Assembly (NCBI RefSeq): GCF_036421855.1
Contig: NZ_JAZGOK010000009.1
Source: Georgenia_B sunbinii
Lineage (GTDB): Bacteria; Actinomycetota; Actinomycetes; Actinomycetales; Actinomycetaceae
Direction: 5' to 3' (one strand)
DNA length: 64,000 nucleotides
In this document: positions 1-7,463 of the stretch, in pieces
Numbering within the stretch: position 1 is the stretch's first letter
Layout: the number at the start of each line of letters is the position of its first letter
Translations under genes and position numbers: made by a program
The notes under the pieces: generated by a model
Databases searched by the model: none
The model's input: only the letters and a program-made list of their open reading frames with translations
Told to the model about the DNA's origin: nothing

Positions 1-134
1 GCCTTTCGGTTGTGGCTCATACCTGTATCTGGGGCCGGTGACGTCAACGGCCGGGGTCGATCCGCGGGGCCTCCGGCAGGCTGCCGGTGGTCTTGCCGCT
101 CGGTCGCGCGGCCCACACCGGTCCGGATGAGACC

Positions 135-140
135 TAGACT
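135..140 (+). promoter_or_regulatory. candidate -10 box (TAGACT) of ilvD
   Basis: TAGACT matches the actinobacterial TANNNT -10 consensus and ends eight bases before the ilvD ATG. No purine-rich ribosome-binding site lies between them. This spacing suggests a leaderless or nearly leaderless ilvD transcript. No convincing -35 box is visible. Positions 1-134 otherwise hold no gene that I can support. Confidence 0.45.
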
Positions 141-148
141 CAGCAGTC

Positions 149-1855
149 ATGAGCACCGAAGTCGAAGGCACAGACATCAAGCCTCGCAGCCGGCAGGTCA
201 CCGACGGCATCGAGGCGACAGCGTCGCGCGGCATGCTGCGCGCGGTAGGCATGGGCGACGAGGACTTCGCCAAGCCGCAGATCGGGATCGCTAGCTCCTG
301 GAATGAGATCACCCCCTGCAACCTCTCGCTGGACCGCCTGGCGCAGGGCGCCAAAGAGGGCGTCCACGCCGGGGGCGGGTTCCCGCTGCAGTTCGGGACC
401 ATCTCGGTCTCGGACGGCATTTCGATGGGCCACGTGGGTATGCACTACTCGCTCGTCTCTCGCGACGTCATCGCCGACTCCGTCGAGATCGTCATGCAGG
501 CCGAGCGTCTCGACGGCACCGTGCTGCTCGCCGGCTGCGACAAGTCGCTGCCCGGCATGCTCATGGCCGCCGCCCGGCTCGACCTCGCCGCCGTCTTCCT
601 GTACGCCGGCTCGATCATGCCCGGCCGCGTCGAGCTCACCGACGGCACCGAGAAGGACGTCACCCTCATCGACGCCTTCGAGGCGGTCGGCGCCTGCCAG
701 CGCGGGCTGATGAGCCAGGAGGACCTCGACCGCATCGAGCGAGCGATCTGTCCCGGCGAGGGCGCCTGCGGTGGCATGTACACCGCGAACACCATGGCGT
801 CGGTCGCCGAGGCCATGGGGATGTCGCTCCCCGGCTCCGCTGCTCCGCCGTCGGCCGACCGCCGTCGTGACAACTACGCGCGCCGCAGCGGCGAGGCCGT
901 CGTCGAGATGCTCCGCATGGGTATCACCGCTCGCGACATCATCACCAAGAAGTCGCTGGAGAACGCGATCGCCGTCGTCATGGCGTTCGGCGGTTCCACC
1001 AACGCAGTGCTCCACATCCTGGCGATCGCCCACGAGGCGCAGGTCGACCTCACCCTCGAGGACTTCAGCCGGATCGCCGACCGCGTGCCCCACCTCGGTG
1101 ACCTGAAGCCGTTCGGCGAGTACGTCATGTACGACGTCGACCGCAAGGGGGGCGTCCCGGTCGTCATGAAGGCGCTGCTGGACGCCGGCATGCTGCACGG
1201 CGACTGCCTCACCGTCACCGGCAAGACCGTCGCGGAGAACCTCGCCGACATCAACCCGCCCGACCCGGACGGCAAGGTGCTGCGCCACCTCGACAACCCG
1301 ATCCACGCCACCGGCGGCGTCACCATCCTCGGTGGCTCGCTGGCGCCGGAGGGTGCCGTGGTGAAGTCCGCCGGCTTCGACTCCGACGTCTTCGAGGGCA
1401 CCGCACGCGTCTTCGAGCGCGAGCGCGCCGCGCTGGACGCCCTGGCGGACGGCACCATCACCGACGGCGACGTCGTCGTCATCCGCTACGAGGGCCCCAA
1501 GGGCGGCCCCGGCATGCGCGAGATGCTCGCCATCACCGGTGCGATCAAGGGCGCCGGCCTCGGCAAGGACGTCCTGCTGCTGACCGACGGCCGGTTCTCC
1601 GGCGGCACCACCGGCCTGTGCGTCGGCCACGTGGCGCCCGAAGCCGTCGACGGCGGACCGATCGCCTTCGTCGAGGATGGCGATCGCATCCGCCTCGACG
1701 TCGGCAACAAGACGCTCGACCTGCTGGTCGACGACGCCGAGCTCGTCCGCCGGCGCGCCGCCTGGCAGCCGATCGCGCCGCAGTTCACCACCGGGGTGCT
1801 CGGTAAGTACGTCAAGCTGGTGAAGTCCGCCTCGCGCGGCGCGATCCTCGAGTAG
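149..1855 (+). CDS. ilvD: dihydroxy-acid dehydratase
   Basis: This 568-residue protein is a full-length IlvD of the IlvD/Edd family. It dehydrates 2,3-dihydroxy-3-methylvalerate and 2,3-dihydroxyisovalerate to the 2-keto acids of the isoleucine and valine pathways in the cytoplasm. The three cysteines expected to bind the iron-sulfur cluster are visible: C57 in ITPCN, C130 in GCDKSLPG and C207 in GEGACGGMYTANTM. The C-terminal TDGRFSGGTTG motif carries the expected active-site serine. The length is normal for the family. It stands alone ahead of a strong hairpin, is transcribed toward the ilvBNC operon about 2 kb downstream, and appears to have its own leaderless-type promoter. Confidence 0.97.
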   Translation: MSTEVEGTDIKPRSRQVTDGIEATASRGMLRAVGMGDEDFAKPQIGIASSWNEITPCNLSLDRLAQGAKEGVHAGGGFPLQFGTISVSDGISMGHVGMHYSLVSRDVIADSVEIVMQAERLDGTVLLAGCDKSLPGMLMAAARLDLAAVFLYAGSIMPGRVELTDGTEKDVTLIDAFEAVGACQRGLMSQEDLDRIERAICPGEGACGGMYTANTMASVAEAMGMSLPGSAAPPSADRRRDNYARRSGEAVVEMLRMGITARDIITKKSLENAIAVVMAFGGSTNAVLHILAIAHEAQVDLTLEDFSRIADRVPHLGDLKPFGEYVMYDVDRKGGVPVVMKALLDAGMLHGDCLTVTGKTVAENLADINPPDPDGKVLRHLDNPIHATGGVTILGGSLAPEGAVVKSAGFDSDVFEGTARVFERERAALDALADGTITDGDVVVIRYEGPKGGPGMREMLAITGAIKGAGLGKDVLLLTDGRFSGGTTGLCVGHVAPEAVDGGPIAFVEDGDRIRLDVGNKTLDLLVDDAELVRRRAAWQPIAPQFTTGVLGKYVKLVKSASRGAILE

Positions 1856-1878
1856 CCGACCTCGTTCGTCGTTGCTCG

Positions 1879-1913
1879 GGTGGAGTGTCGGACGCGACGT
1901 CCGACACTCCACC
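1879..1913. terminator. perfect 16-bp hairpin after ilvD
   Basis: Arms 1879-1894 and 1898-1913 are perfectly complementary around a three-base loop, 24 bases after the ilvD stop. No T-run follows, as is common for actinobacterial terminators. It is most likely the ilvD transcription terminator. Confidence 0.75.
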
Positions 1914-1933
1914 GGTGGACTTCTCGGTGCGGC

Positions 1934-2028
1934 CCGAGCGGGCGGATCGCCCGAGCGGGCAGATCAGCCGTGCGGGCGGATCGGCCGAGCCGGCAGCCTA
2001 GCCGTGCGGGCGGATCAGCCGAGCAAGC
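1934..2028. repeat. 17-bp tandem repeat, five units plus a partial sixth
   Basis: Units start at 1934, 1951, 1968, 1985 and 2002, with a partial unit at 2019. The consensus is close to CCGAGCGGGCGGATCAG. Units alternate CCGAG and CCGTG at the start. The array lies between the ilvD terminator and a decayed reading frame and has no evident coding role. The period of 17 distinguishes it from the 18-bp family found elsewhere in the window. Confidence 0.8.
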
Positions 2029-2237
2029 TGACGGTGTCGAGGAGCTCGGTGAGGTCGTCGACGACGGCGGGGTCGCCGTTGTCGATCCGGGCGCGAATCG
2101 CCTCGAGCTGCTCCCGGTAGGCGGCCTCGGCCGCGGAGCCGCGATGTGACTCGAGTGCAGCCTCGACCCGTTCGGCGAGCCGCGCGGCCTCGGCGGCGTC
2201 CCGGCGGCGTGAAGGGCACGCGGAGCTCGAACGGCAC
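2015..2237 (-). pseudogene. small helical protein remnant with a frameshift
   Basis: On the minus strand a GTG at 2237 opens a frame reading VPFELRVPFT. Shifting frame by one base near 2208-2215, in a G/C-rich run, continues into a well-formed helical sequence with pieces such as AYREQLEAIRARIDNGD and DDLTELLDTVSLLG. It ends at TGA 2015-2017. The amino-acid composition of this second part looks like real protein, whereas overlapping frames are arginine-rich shadows. The span is a multiple of three plus one, as expected for a single indel. I do not recognise the family. It could be a sequencing error in a live small gene or a true pseudogene. Confidence 0.35.
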
Positions 2238-2405
2238 CGTCAGCCCCGTCGCTGCATGCCGGCCCTTCCCGGCCGTGCGGGCTTGGTCATACCTCGACGA
2301 TCGCGCACACCCTCCCGGGTGTCGACCATCGTCCATCCGGACGGAAGTGCCGGGCTCCGTGCCCGTTCGGGCAACGGGATGTCTCGCCGCCAGGGAGGGG
2401 GCGTG

Positions 2406-2459
2406 GACAATCCTGCTGTCGGTGAGGGGGAGGGGGGCGTGGACAATCCTGCTGTCGGT
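2406..2459. repeat. two dispersed 18-bp units, 36-bp period
   Basis: Two identical copies of GACAATCCTGCTGTCGGT lie at 2406-2423 and 2442-2459, separated by exactly 18 bases of G-rich sequence, so the period is two units. They belong to the same family as the array at 12946-13207 and the triplet at 34366-34419. They sit in the non-coding stretch between the ilvD side and the end of the quinone oxidoreductase gene. Confidence 0.85.
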
Positions 2460-2470
2460 GAGAGAGAGAG

Positions 2471-2500
2471 GGAGGGGAGGGAGGGAGGGGAGGGGCGGGG
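2471..2500 (+). other. G-quadruplex-capable purine tract
   Basis: Six runs of three or four G, separated by single A or C bases, directly abut the stop codon of the minus-strand oxidoreductase. A GA dinucleotide run (2459-2470) precedes it. The plus strand can form an intramolecular G-quadruplex. On the oxidoreductase RNA the tract is C-rich and lies immediately 3' of the stop. Confidence 0.6.
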
Positions 2501-3481
2501 TCAGGGAGTGAGGAGCACCTTGCCGGTGGTCTGACGTCCCTCGAGGGCGGTGTGGGCGGCGGCGGCCGCGTCAAGCGGGAACTCGGCGCCGATCCGGACC
2601 GACAGGCCGTCGGTGATCGCGACGAACAGGTCAGCCGCGCGCCACAGCAGCTCGGCGCGGTCCTGCACGTAGTCCCCGAGCTTGGGCCGGGTGACGAACA
2701 CCGAGCCGGCCGCGTTGAGCCGCTGCAGGTCGAACGGCGGTACCTGGCCGCTCGCGCCGCCGAACAGCACGAGCATCCCGCGCGGGCGCAGGCTGGCCAG
2801 CGACGCGTCGAAGGTCGCCTTGCCCACGCCGTCGTACACGACGTCGACGCCGCGGCCCCCGGTGATCCCGCGGACCAGCTCGGGCAGCTCGGTGGTGAGG
2901 TCGCTCAGCCCGGTGTAGCGGATGACGTCGCTCGCCCCGGCCTCCCGCGCCAGCGTCTCCTTCTCCGCCGTTGACACGGTGCCGATCACCCGGCCCCCGC
3001 GCCGCACGATGAGCTGGGTGAGCAGCAGCCCGACGCCGCCCGCCGCGGCGTGCACGAGCGCGACGTCGCCGGGGGAGACCTCGTAGGTCGAGTGGCTGAG
3101 GTAGTGGGCCGTCATCCCCTGCAGCGGGATGGCTGCTGCGGTGCGCAGGTCGATCCCGGCCGGCACCGGGATGGCCGACCCGACGGGCAGGTTGACCCGC
3201 TCGGCGTAGCTCTGCGGCGCGTCCGACCACGCGACGTGGTCGCCGACGGCGAGCTCGGTGACCCCCTCGCCGACCTCGACGACGACGCCGGCCCCCTCCG
3301 AGCCGACGACGTGCGGGAACGGCATCGGGTAGACACCGCCGCGGCGGTAGGTGTCGATGAAGTTGACGCCCGCGGCGGCCACCTGGACCCGGACCTCACC
3401 GGGCCCCGGCGGTGTCTCCGGCAGGTCGACGACGGTGAGGACCTCGGGCCCTCCGGCCTCGGTGGCATGGACTGCTCGCAT
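2501..3481 (-). CDS. NADPH:quinone reductase, zinc-free MDR family
   Basis: This 326-residue protein belongs to the medium-chain dehydrogenase/reductase superfamily, quinone oxidoreductase branch. The N-terminal GroES-like domain contains AAAGVNFIDTYRRGG and the VGSEGAG motif. The Rossmann domain has VHAAAGGVGLLLTQL for nucleotide binding. It lacks the cysteine cluster of zinc alcohol dehydrogenases, so it is expected to reduce quinones or enals with NADPH. The length is typical. It is transcribed opposite to ilvB, with its start about 130 bases from the ilvB leader peptide, so the two promoters are back to back. Substrate is not predictable. Confidence 0.9.
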   Translation of the reverse strand: MRAVHATEAGGPEVLTVVDLPETPPGPGEVRVQVAAAGVNFIDTYRRGGVYPMPFPHVVGSEGAGVVVEVGEGVTELAVGDHVAWSDAPQSYAERVNLPVGSAIPVPAGIDLRTAAAIPLQGMTAHYLSHSTYEVSPGDVALVHAAAGGVGLLLTQLIVRRGGRVIGTVSTAEKETLAREAGASDVIRYTGLSDLTTELPELVRGITGGRGVDVVYDGVGKATFDASLASLRPRGMLVLFGGASGQVPPFDLQRLNAAGSVFVTRPKLGDYVQDRAELLWRAADLFVAITDGLSVRIGAEFPLDAAAAAHTALEGRQTTGKVLLTP

Positions 3482-3595
3482 AGGACATGTCTACCCGAGC
3501 ACCACGCCCGCGTCAGTGCACAGCGAGACGCCGTCCATCCACCGGACACGTTCTCCAACAGGTGAGACGAATGCGGTGCGTGCTGGTGCGAGGTC

Positions 3596-3601
3596 TACAG
3601 T
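3596..3601 (+). promoter_or_regulatory. candidate -10 box of the ilvB leader
   Basis: TACAGT lies seven bases before the ATG of the seven-codon leader peptide. The leader RNA would therefore begin at or next to its own start codon, a leaderless leader peptide, as is common in actinobacterial attenuators. Confidence 0.5.
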
Positions 3602-3608
3602 GAGTGCC

Positions 3609-3632
3609 ATGCAGCAGGACGTCGTACTTTAG
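3609..3632 (+). CDS. ilvB attenuator leader peptide MQQDVVL
   Basis: Seven codons, ATG to TAG, encode MQQDVVL. The regulatory codons GTC GTA CTT are two valines and a leucine, and GTA and CTT are rare in this GC-rich genome. The peptide is followed after 38 bases by a strong terminator hairpin and then by ilvB. This is the layout of ribosome-mediated attenuation: when charged Val- and Leu-tRNA are scarce the ribosome stalls on the V-V-L codons and the terminator should not form. It is too short to be found by ordinary gene calling. Confidence 0.75.
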   Translation: MQQDVVL

Positions 3633-3670
3633 CGGCGCGCAGCCGCGGCCCCCGGGCCAGTTGCGCGCAG

Positions 3671-3703
3671 CCCTTCGCACCCCGCCGGGGCGGAGGGTTT
3701 TTT
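3671..3703 (+). terminator. ilvB attenuator terminator
   Basis: Arm 3671-3677 pairs with 3691-3697 with one G-U pair. An inner CCCC/GGGG stem (3680-3683 with 3687-3690) extends the helix. Six T residues follow at 3698-3703. It lies between the leader peptide and the ilvB RBS (AGGAGGG, about 3738-3746), so it is an attenuator rather than an end-of-gene terminator. Confidence 0.75.
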
Positions 3704-3751
3704 GTTGCCGATCCACCCCAGCACCACCATTCGGAGTACAGGAGGGTCACC

Positions 3752-5608
3752 ATGGCCAAGGCACCAGTCCCGGCGCCGCCGCGAAACGCGACGCAGTCGC
3801 CCGTGCCGGCGGTACGTGCCGCCGAGTCGAACGGTTCGCAGCCGGTCGCGAAGGTCGTGGAGGAGGTCAACGGCGCCAAGAGCATCGTCCGTTCCCTCGA
3901 GGAGGTCGGCGCGGAGGTCATCTTCGGCATCCCCGGCGGCGCCATCCTGCCCACCTACGACCCGCTGTTCGACTCCACCCGGCTGCGCCACATCCTCGTG
4001 CGTCACGAGCAGGGTGCCGGCCACGCCGCCACCGGCTACGCCGCCGCGACCGGCAAGACCGGGGTGTGCATCGCGACGTCCGGCCCCGGTGCGACCAACC
4101 TCATCACCGCGATCGCCGACGCCAACATGGACTCCGTGCCGCTCGTGGCCATCACCGGGCAGGTCGCGGCCTCGGTCATCGGAACCGACGCGTTCCAGGA
4201 GGCCGACATCGTCGGCGCCACCATGCCGATGACCAAGCACTCCTTCCTGGTGACCGACGCCGACGAGATCCCGGCGCGGATCGCCGAGGCATTCCACCTC
4301 GCCTCCACCGGGCGGCAGGGGCCGGTGCTCGTGGACATCGCCAAGAGCGCGCAGCAAGCCATGACGACCTTCTCCTGGCCGCCGGTCATGGACCTGCCTG
4401 GCTACCGCCCGGTGCCCAAGCCGCACGCCCGGCAGATCCGCGAGGCGGCCCGGCTGCTGGCGACCTCGCGCCGCGCCGTCCTCTACGTCGGCGGCGGCGT
4501 CATCCGGTCCGACGCCTCGACTCAGCTGCGCCAGCTGACCGACCTGTCCGGCGCGCCGGTCGTCACCACGCTGATGGCCCGCGGCGCGCTGCCCGACTCT
4601 CACCCGCAGCACCTGGGGATGCCGGGCATGCACGGCTCGGTGCCCGCCGTCGCCGCGCTCCAGCAGGCCGACCTCATCGTCGCCCTCGGTGCCCGCTTCG
4701 ACGACCGCGTCACCGGTGACCTCAAGAGCTTCGCGCCCAAGGCCACCATCGTCCACGCCGACATCGACCCCGCGGAGATCTCCAAGAACCGCTACGCGGA
4801 CGTGCCGATCGTCGGTGACCTCGTCGACACCCTCACCGACCTCAACGTCGAGCTCGCCGCTGCCCACGAGCAGTACGGCAAGCCCGACATCGAGGCGTGG
4901 TGGCACCGGCTGGACGACCTGCGGACCAACTTCCCCCTCGGCTGGACCCCCACCGAGGACGGGCTCATCGCCCCGCAGCACGTCATCAGCCGGATCGGCG
5001 AGATCTCCGGGCCGGACTCGATCTACGTCGGCGGCGTGGGCCAGCACCAGATGTGGGCCGCGCAGTTCATCCGCTACGAGAAGCCGCGCACCTGGCTCAA
5101 CTCCGGCGGCCTGGGCACCATGGGCTACTCGGTGCCGGCGGCGATGGGCGCCAAGGTCGGCATGCCCGACACCACGGTGTGGGCGATCGACGGCGACGGC
5201 TGCTTCCAGATGACCAACCAGGAGCTGGCGACCTGCGCGCTGGAGAACATCCCGATCAAGGTCGCGATCATCAACAACTCCTCGCTCGGCATGGTCCGCC
5301 AGTGGCAGACGCTGTTCTACGACGGCCGCTACTCCAGCACCGACCTCAACACCGGGCACGAGACACGGCGGATCCCGGACTTCGTCAAGCTCGCCGAGGC
5401 CTACGGCTGTGTCGGGCTGCGCTGCGAGACCGTCTCCGACGTCGACGACACCATCAAGCGCGCCATGGAGATCAACGACCAGCCGGTCGTCGTCGACTTC
5501 ACCGTGAGCCGCGACGCCATGGTGTGGCCGATGGTCGCCGCCGGCGTGAGCAACGACGACATCCAGTACGCGCGGGGGATCACCCCCACGTGGGACCGCG
5601 ACGAGTGA
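3752..5608 (+). CDS. ilvB: acetolactate synthase, large subunit
   Basis: The 618-residue catalytic subunit of acetohydroxyacid synthase joins pyruvate with pyruvate or 2-ketobutyrate, using thiamine diphosphate and FAD, at the entry of the valine, leucine and isoleucine pathways. The N-terminal TPP domain has FGIPGGAILP followed by the catalytic glutamate in RHEQGAGHAATGYA near residue 86. The C-terminal TPP domain has the GDG...NN motif from about residue 481 (GDGCFQMTNQELAT, then IINN). An extra N-terminal tail of about 40 residues, rich in Ala and Pro, precedes the conserved core. The start has a good AGGAGG site. It is followed after 13 bases by ilvN and then ilvC, and is controlled by the leader-peptide attenuator. 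Confidence 0.97.
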   Translation: MAKAPVPAPPRNATQSPVPAVRAAESNGSQPVAKVVEEVNGAKSIVRSLEEVGAEVIFGIPGGAILPTYDPLFDSTRLRHILVRHEQGAGHAATGYAAATGKTGVCIATSGPGATNLITAIADANMDSVPLVAITGQVAASVIGTDAFQEADIVGATMPMTKHSFLVTDADEIPARIAEAFHLASTGRQGPVLVDIAKSAQQAMTTFSWPPVMDLPGYRPVPKPHARQIREAARLLATSRRAVLYVGGGVIRSDASTQLRQLTDLSGAPVVTTLMARGALPDSHPQHLGMPGMHGSVPAVAALQQADLIVALGARFDDRVTGDLKSFAPKATIVHADIDPAEISKNRYADVPIVGDLVDTLTDLNVELAAAHEQYGKPDIEAWWHRLDDLRTNFPLGWTPTEDGLIAPQHVISRIGEISGPDSIYVGGVGQHQMWAAQFIRYEKPRTWLNSGGLGTMGYSVPAAMGAKVGMPDTTVWAIDGDGCFQMTNQELATCALENIPIKVAIINNSSLGMVRQWQTLFYDGRYSSTDLNTGHETRRIPDFVKLAEAYGCVGLRCETVSDVDDTIKRAMEINDQPVVVDFTVSRDAMVWPMVAAGVSNDDIQYARGITPTWDRDE

Positions 5609-5621
5609 AACGAGGACTTCG

Positions 5622-6146
5622 ATGAGTAGCCGTCACACCCTCTCGGTGCTGGTGGAGAACAAGCCCGGTGTGCTCACCAGGGTCGCCGCACTGTTCGCCC
5701 GCCGTGCCTTCAACATCCACTCCCTCGCCGTCGGCCCGACCGAGCACGACGACATCTCACGGATCACCGTGGTCGTCGACGCGGACGAGCTGCCGCTCGA
5801 GCAGGTGACCAAGCAGCTGAACAAGCTCATCAACGTGCTGAAGATCGTCGAGCTCGAGCCCGACTCCTCGGTGCAGCGCGAGCTGCTGCTCGTCAAGGTC
5901 AAGGCCGACGATCACTCACGCACCGCGGTGCTGCAGGTCGTCGAGCTGTTCCGGGCCCACGTCGTCGACGTCGCCCCGGACGCGGTGACGGTCGAGGCGA
6001 CCGGCTCGCCCCAGAAGCTGCACGCCCTGCTGACCGCGCTCGGGCCGCACGGTGTGCGGGAGATTGTGCAGTCCGGCACGGTGGCCATCGGCCGCGGCAG
6101 CCGGTCGATGACCGACCGCGCACTGGAGCGGGTGCGCAGCGCCTGA
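5622..6146 (+). CDS. ilvN: acetolactate synthase, small regulatory subunit
   Basis: This 174-residue protein is the regulatory subunit of acetohydroxyacid synthase. It has an N-terminal ACT domain, opening with HTLSVLVENKPGVLTRVAAL and continuing with FNIHSLAVGPTE, that binds valine for feedback inhibition. The C-terminal ACT-like half contains ELLLVKVKAD and ends in an IAIGRGSRSM-like segment. The length is normal for IlvN/IlvH. It lies 13 bases after ilvB and is surely co-transcribed and assembled with it. Confidence 0.97.
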   Translation: MSSRHTLSVLVENKPGVLTRVAALFARRAFNIHSLAVGPTEHDDISRITVVVDADELPLEQVTKQLNKLINVLKIVELEPDSSVQRELLLVKVKADDHSRTAVLQVVELFRAHVVDVAPDAVTVEATGSPQKLHALLTALGPHGVREIVQSGTVAIGRGSRSMTDRALERVRSA

Positions 6147-6223
6147 CCTCCGCCCGACATACTTGACCCATCGCCGGCCCGCCGGCACCAGAACCGACAT
6201 CACCCAACCTTCAGGAGAACACT

Positions 6224-7252
6224 GTGGCTGAGCTGTACTACGACAACGACGCCGACCTGTCCGTCATCGCCGGGAATAAGGTCGCCGTCATCGGATACGG
6301 CAGCCAGGGGCACGCCCACGCGCTGAACCTGCGCGACTCCGGCGTCGACGTCGTCGTCGGACTGCGCGAGGGGAGCTCCTCGGAGGCCAAGGCCAAGGAC
6401 CAGGGCCTGCCCGTCGCGAGCATCCAGGACGCCGTGACCGGCGCGGACGTCGTCGTCATCCTCGCTCCGGACCAGGTGCAGCGCAGCCTGTACGCCGAGC
6501 AGATCGAGCCCAACCTCAAGGCCGGCGCCACGCTGCTGTTCGCCCACGGGTTCAACATCCGCTTCGGCTACATCAAGCCGTCCGCCGACCACGACGTCGT
6601 CATGGTCGCCCCCAAGGGCCCGGGCCACACCGTGCGGCGCGAGTACGAGGCCGGCCGTGGCGTCCCGGTGATCGTCGCCGTCGAGCAGGACGCGTCGGGC
6701 AAGGCGTGGGACACCACGCTGGCCTACGCCAAGGCGGTCGGCGGGCTGCGTGCCGGTGGCATCAAGACCACCTTCACCGAGGAGACCGAGACCGACCTGT
6801 TCGGCGAGCAGGCCGTGCTCTGCGGCGGGACCTCGCAGCTCGTCCAGTACGGCTTCGAGGTGCTGACCGAGGCCGGCTACCAGCCCGAGGTCGCCTACTT
6901 CGAGGTGCTCCACGAGCTCAAGCTCATCGTCGACCTCATGTGGGAGGGCGGCATCGCCAAGCAGCGGTGGAGCATCTCCGACACCGCCGAGTACGGCGAC
7001 TACGTCTCCGGCCCGCGGGTCATCTCCCCGGAGGTCAAGGAGAACATGAAGGCCGTGCTGGCCGACGTGCAGTCCGGCGCCTTCGCCGACCGCTTCATCA
7101 AGGACCAGGACGCCGGCGCGCCGGAGTTCAAGGAGCTGCGTGCCAAGGGCGAGCAGCACCCGATCGAGTCCACCGGCCGCGAGCTGCGCAAGCTGTTCAG
7201 CTGGGTCGAGACCCGCGACTCGGACTACACCGAGGGCAGCGCCGGCCGCTGA
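6224..7252 (+). CDS. ilvC: ketol-acid reductoisomerase
   Basis: A 342-residue class I KARI. It isomerises and reduces 2-acetolactate or 2-aceto-2-hydroxybutyrate with NADPH, feeding the substrates of IlvD. The Rossmann motif GYGSQGH is at residues 24-30, and the KPSADHDVVMVAPKGPGH segment and the C-terminal knotted helical domain with the metal-binding acidic residues (TETDLFGEQAVLCGG) are intact. The GTG start is preceded by AGGAGA eight bases upstream. It is the third gene of the ilvBNC operon, 77 bases after ilvN, and is followed by a large hairpin. Confidence 0.97.
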   Translation: MAELYYDNDADLSVIAGNKVAVIGYGSQGHAHALNLRDSGVDVVVGLREGSSSEAKAKDQGLPVASIQDAVTGADVVVILAPDQVQRSLYAEQIEPNLKAGATLLFAHGFNIRFGYIKPSADHDVVMVAPKGPGHTVRREYEAGRGVPVIVAVEQDASGKAWDTTLAYAKAVGGLRAGGIKTTFTEETETDLFGEQAVLCGGTSQLVQYGFEVLTEAGYQPEVAYFEVLHELKLIVDLMWEGGIAKQRWSISDTAEYGDYVSGPRVISPEVKENMKAVLADVQSGAFADRFIKDQDAGAPEFKELRAKGEQHPIESTGRELRKLFSWVETRDSDYTEGSAGR

Positions 7253-7270
7253 CCGCGCTCACCGCATGAA

Positions 7271-7310
7271 GACGACGCCGGTCGGACCAGCTGGTCCGGC
7301 CGGCGTCGTC
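7271..7310. terminator. 18-bp hairpin after ilvC
   Basis: Arms 7271-7288 and 7293-7310 pair over 18 positions with one G-U pair around the loop AGCT, starting 18 bases after the ilvC stop. No T-run follows. It marks the end of the ilvBNC operon. Confidence 0.8.
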
Positions 7311-7463
7311 GTGTCCGGGGCGGGCGGACCCGACACCGGCATGGTGACTCTTTGGTCGACAATTGACTAAATGTAAGTTCTCCGCTAACTTCCAGGCAGT
7401 TGGCCACACAGGGGCGGTTTCCCGCATGCTGGCGCCATTCTCACTGTCTACGAAAGTCGGTTC

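Noticed and set aside
140..1912. A 590-codon open frame antisense to ilvD
   Set aside because: A shadow of the codon bias of ilvD; the plus-strand product has all IlvD motifs.
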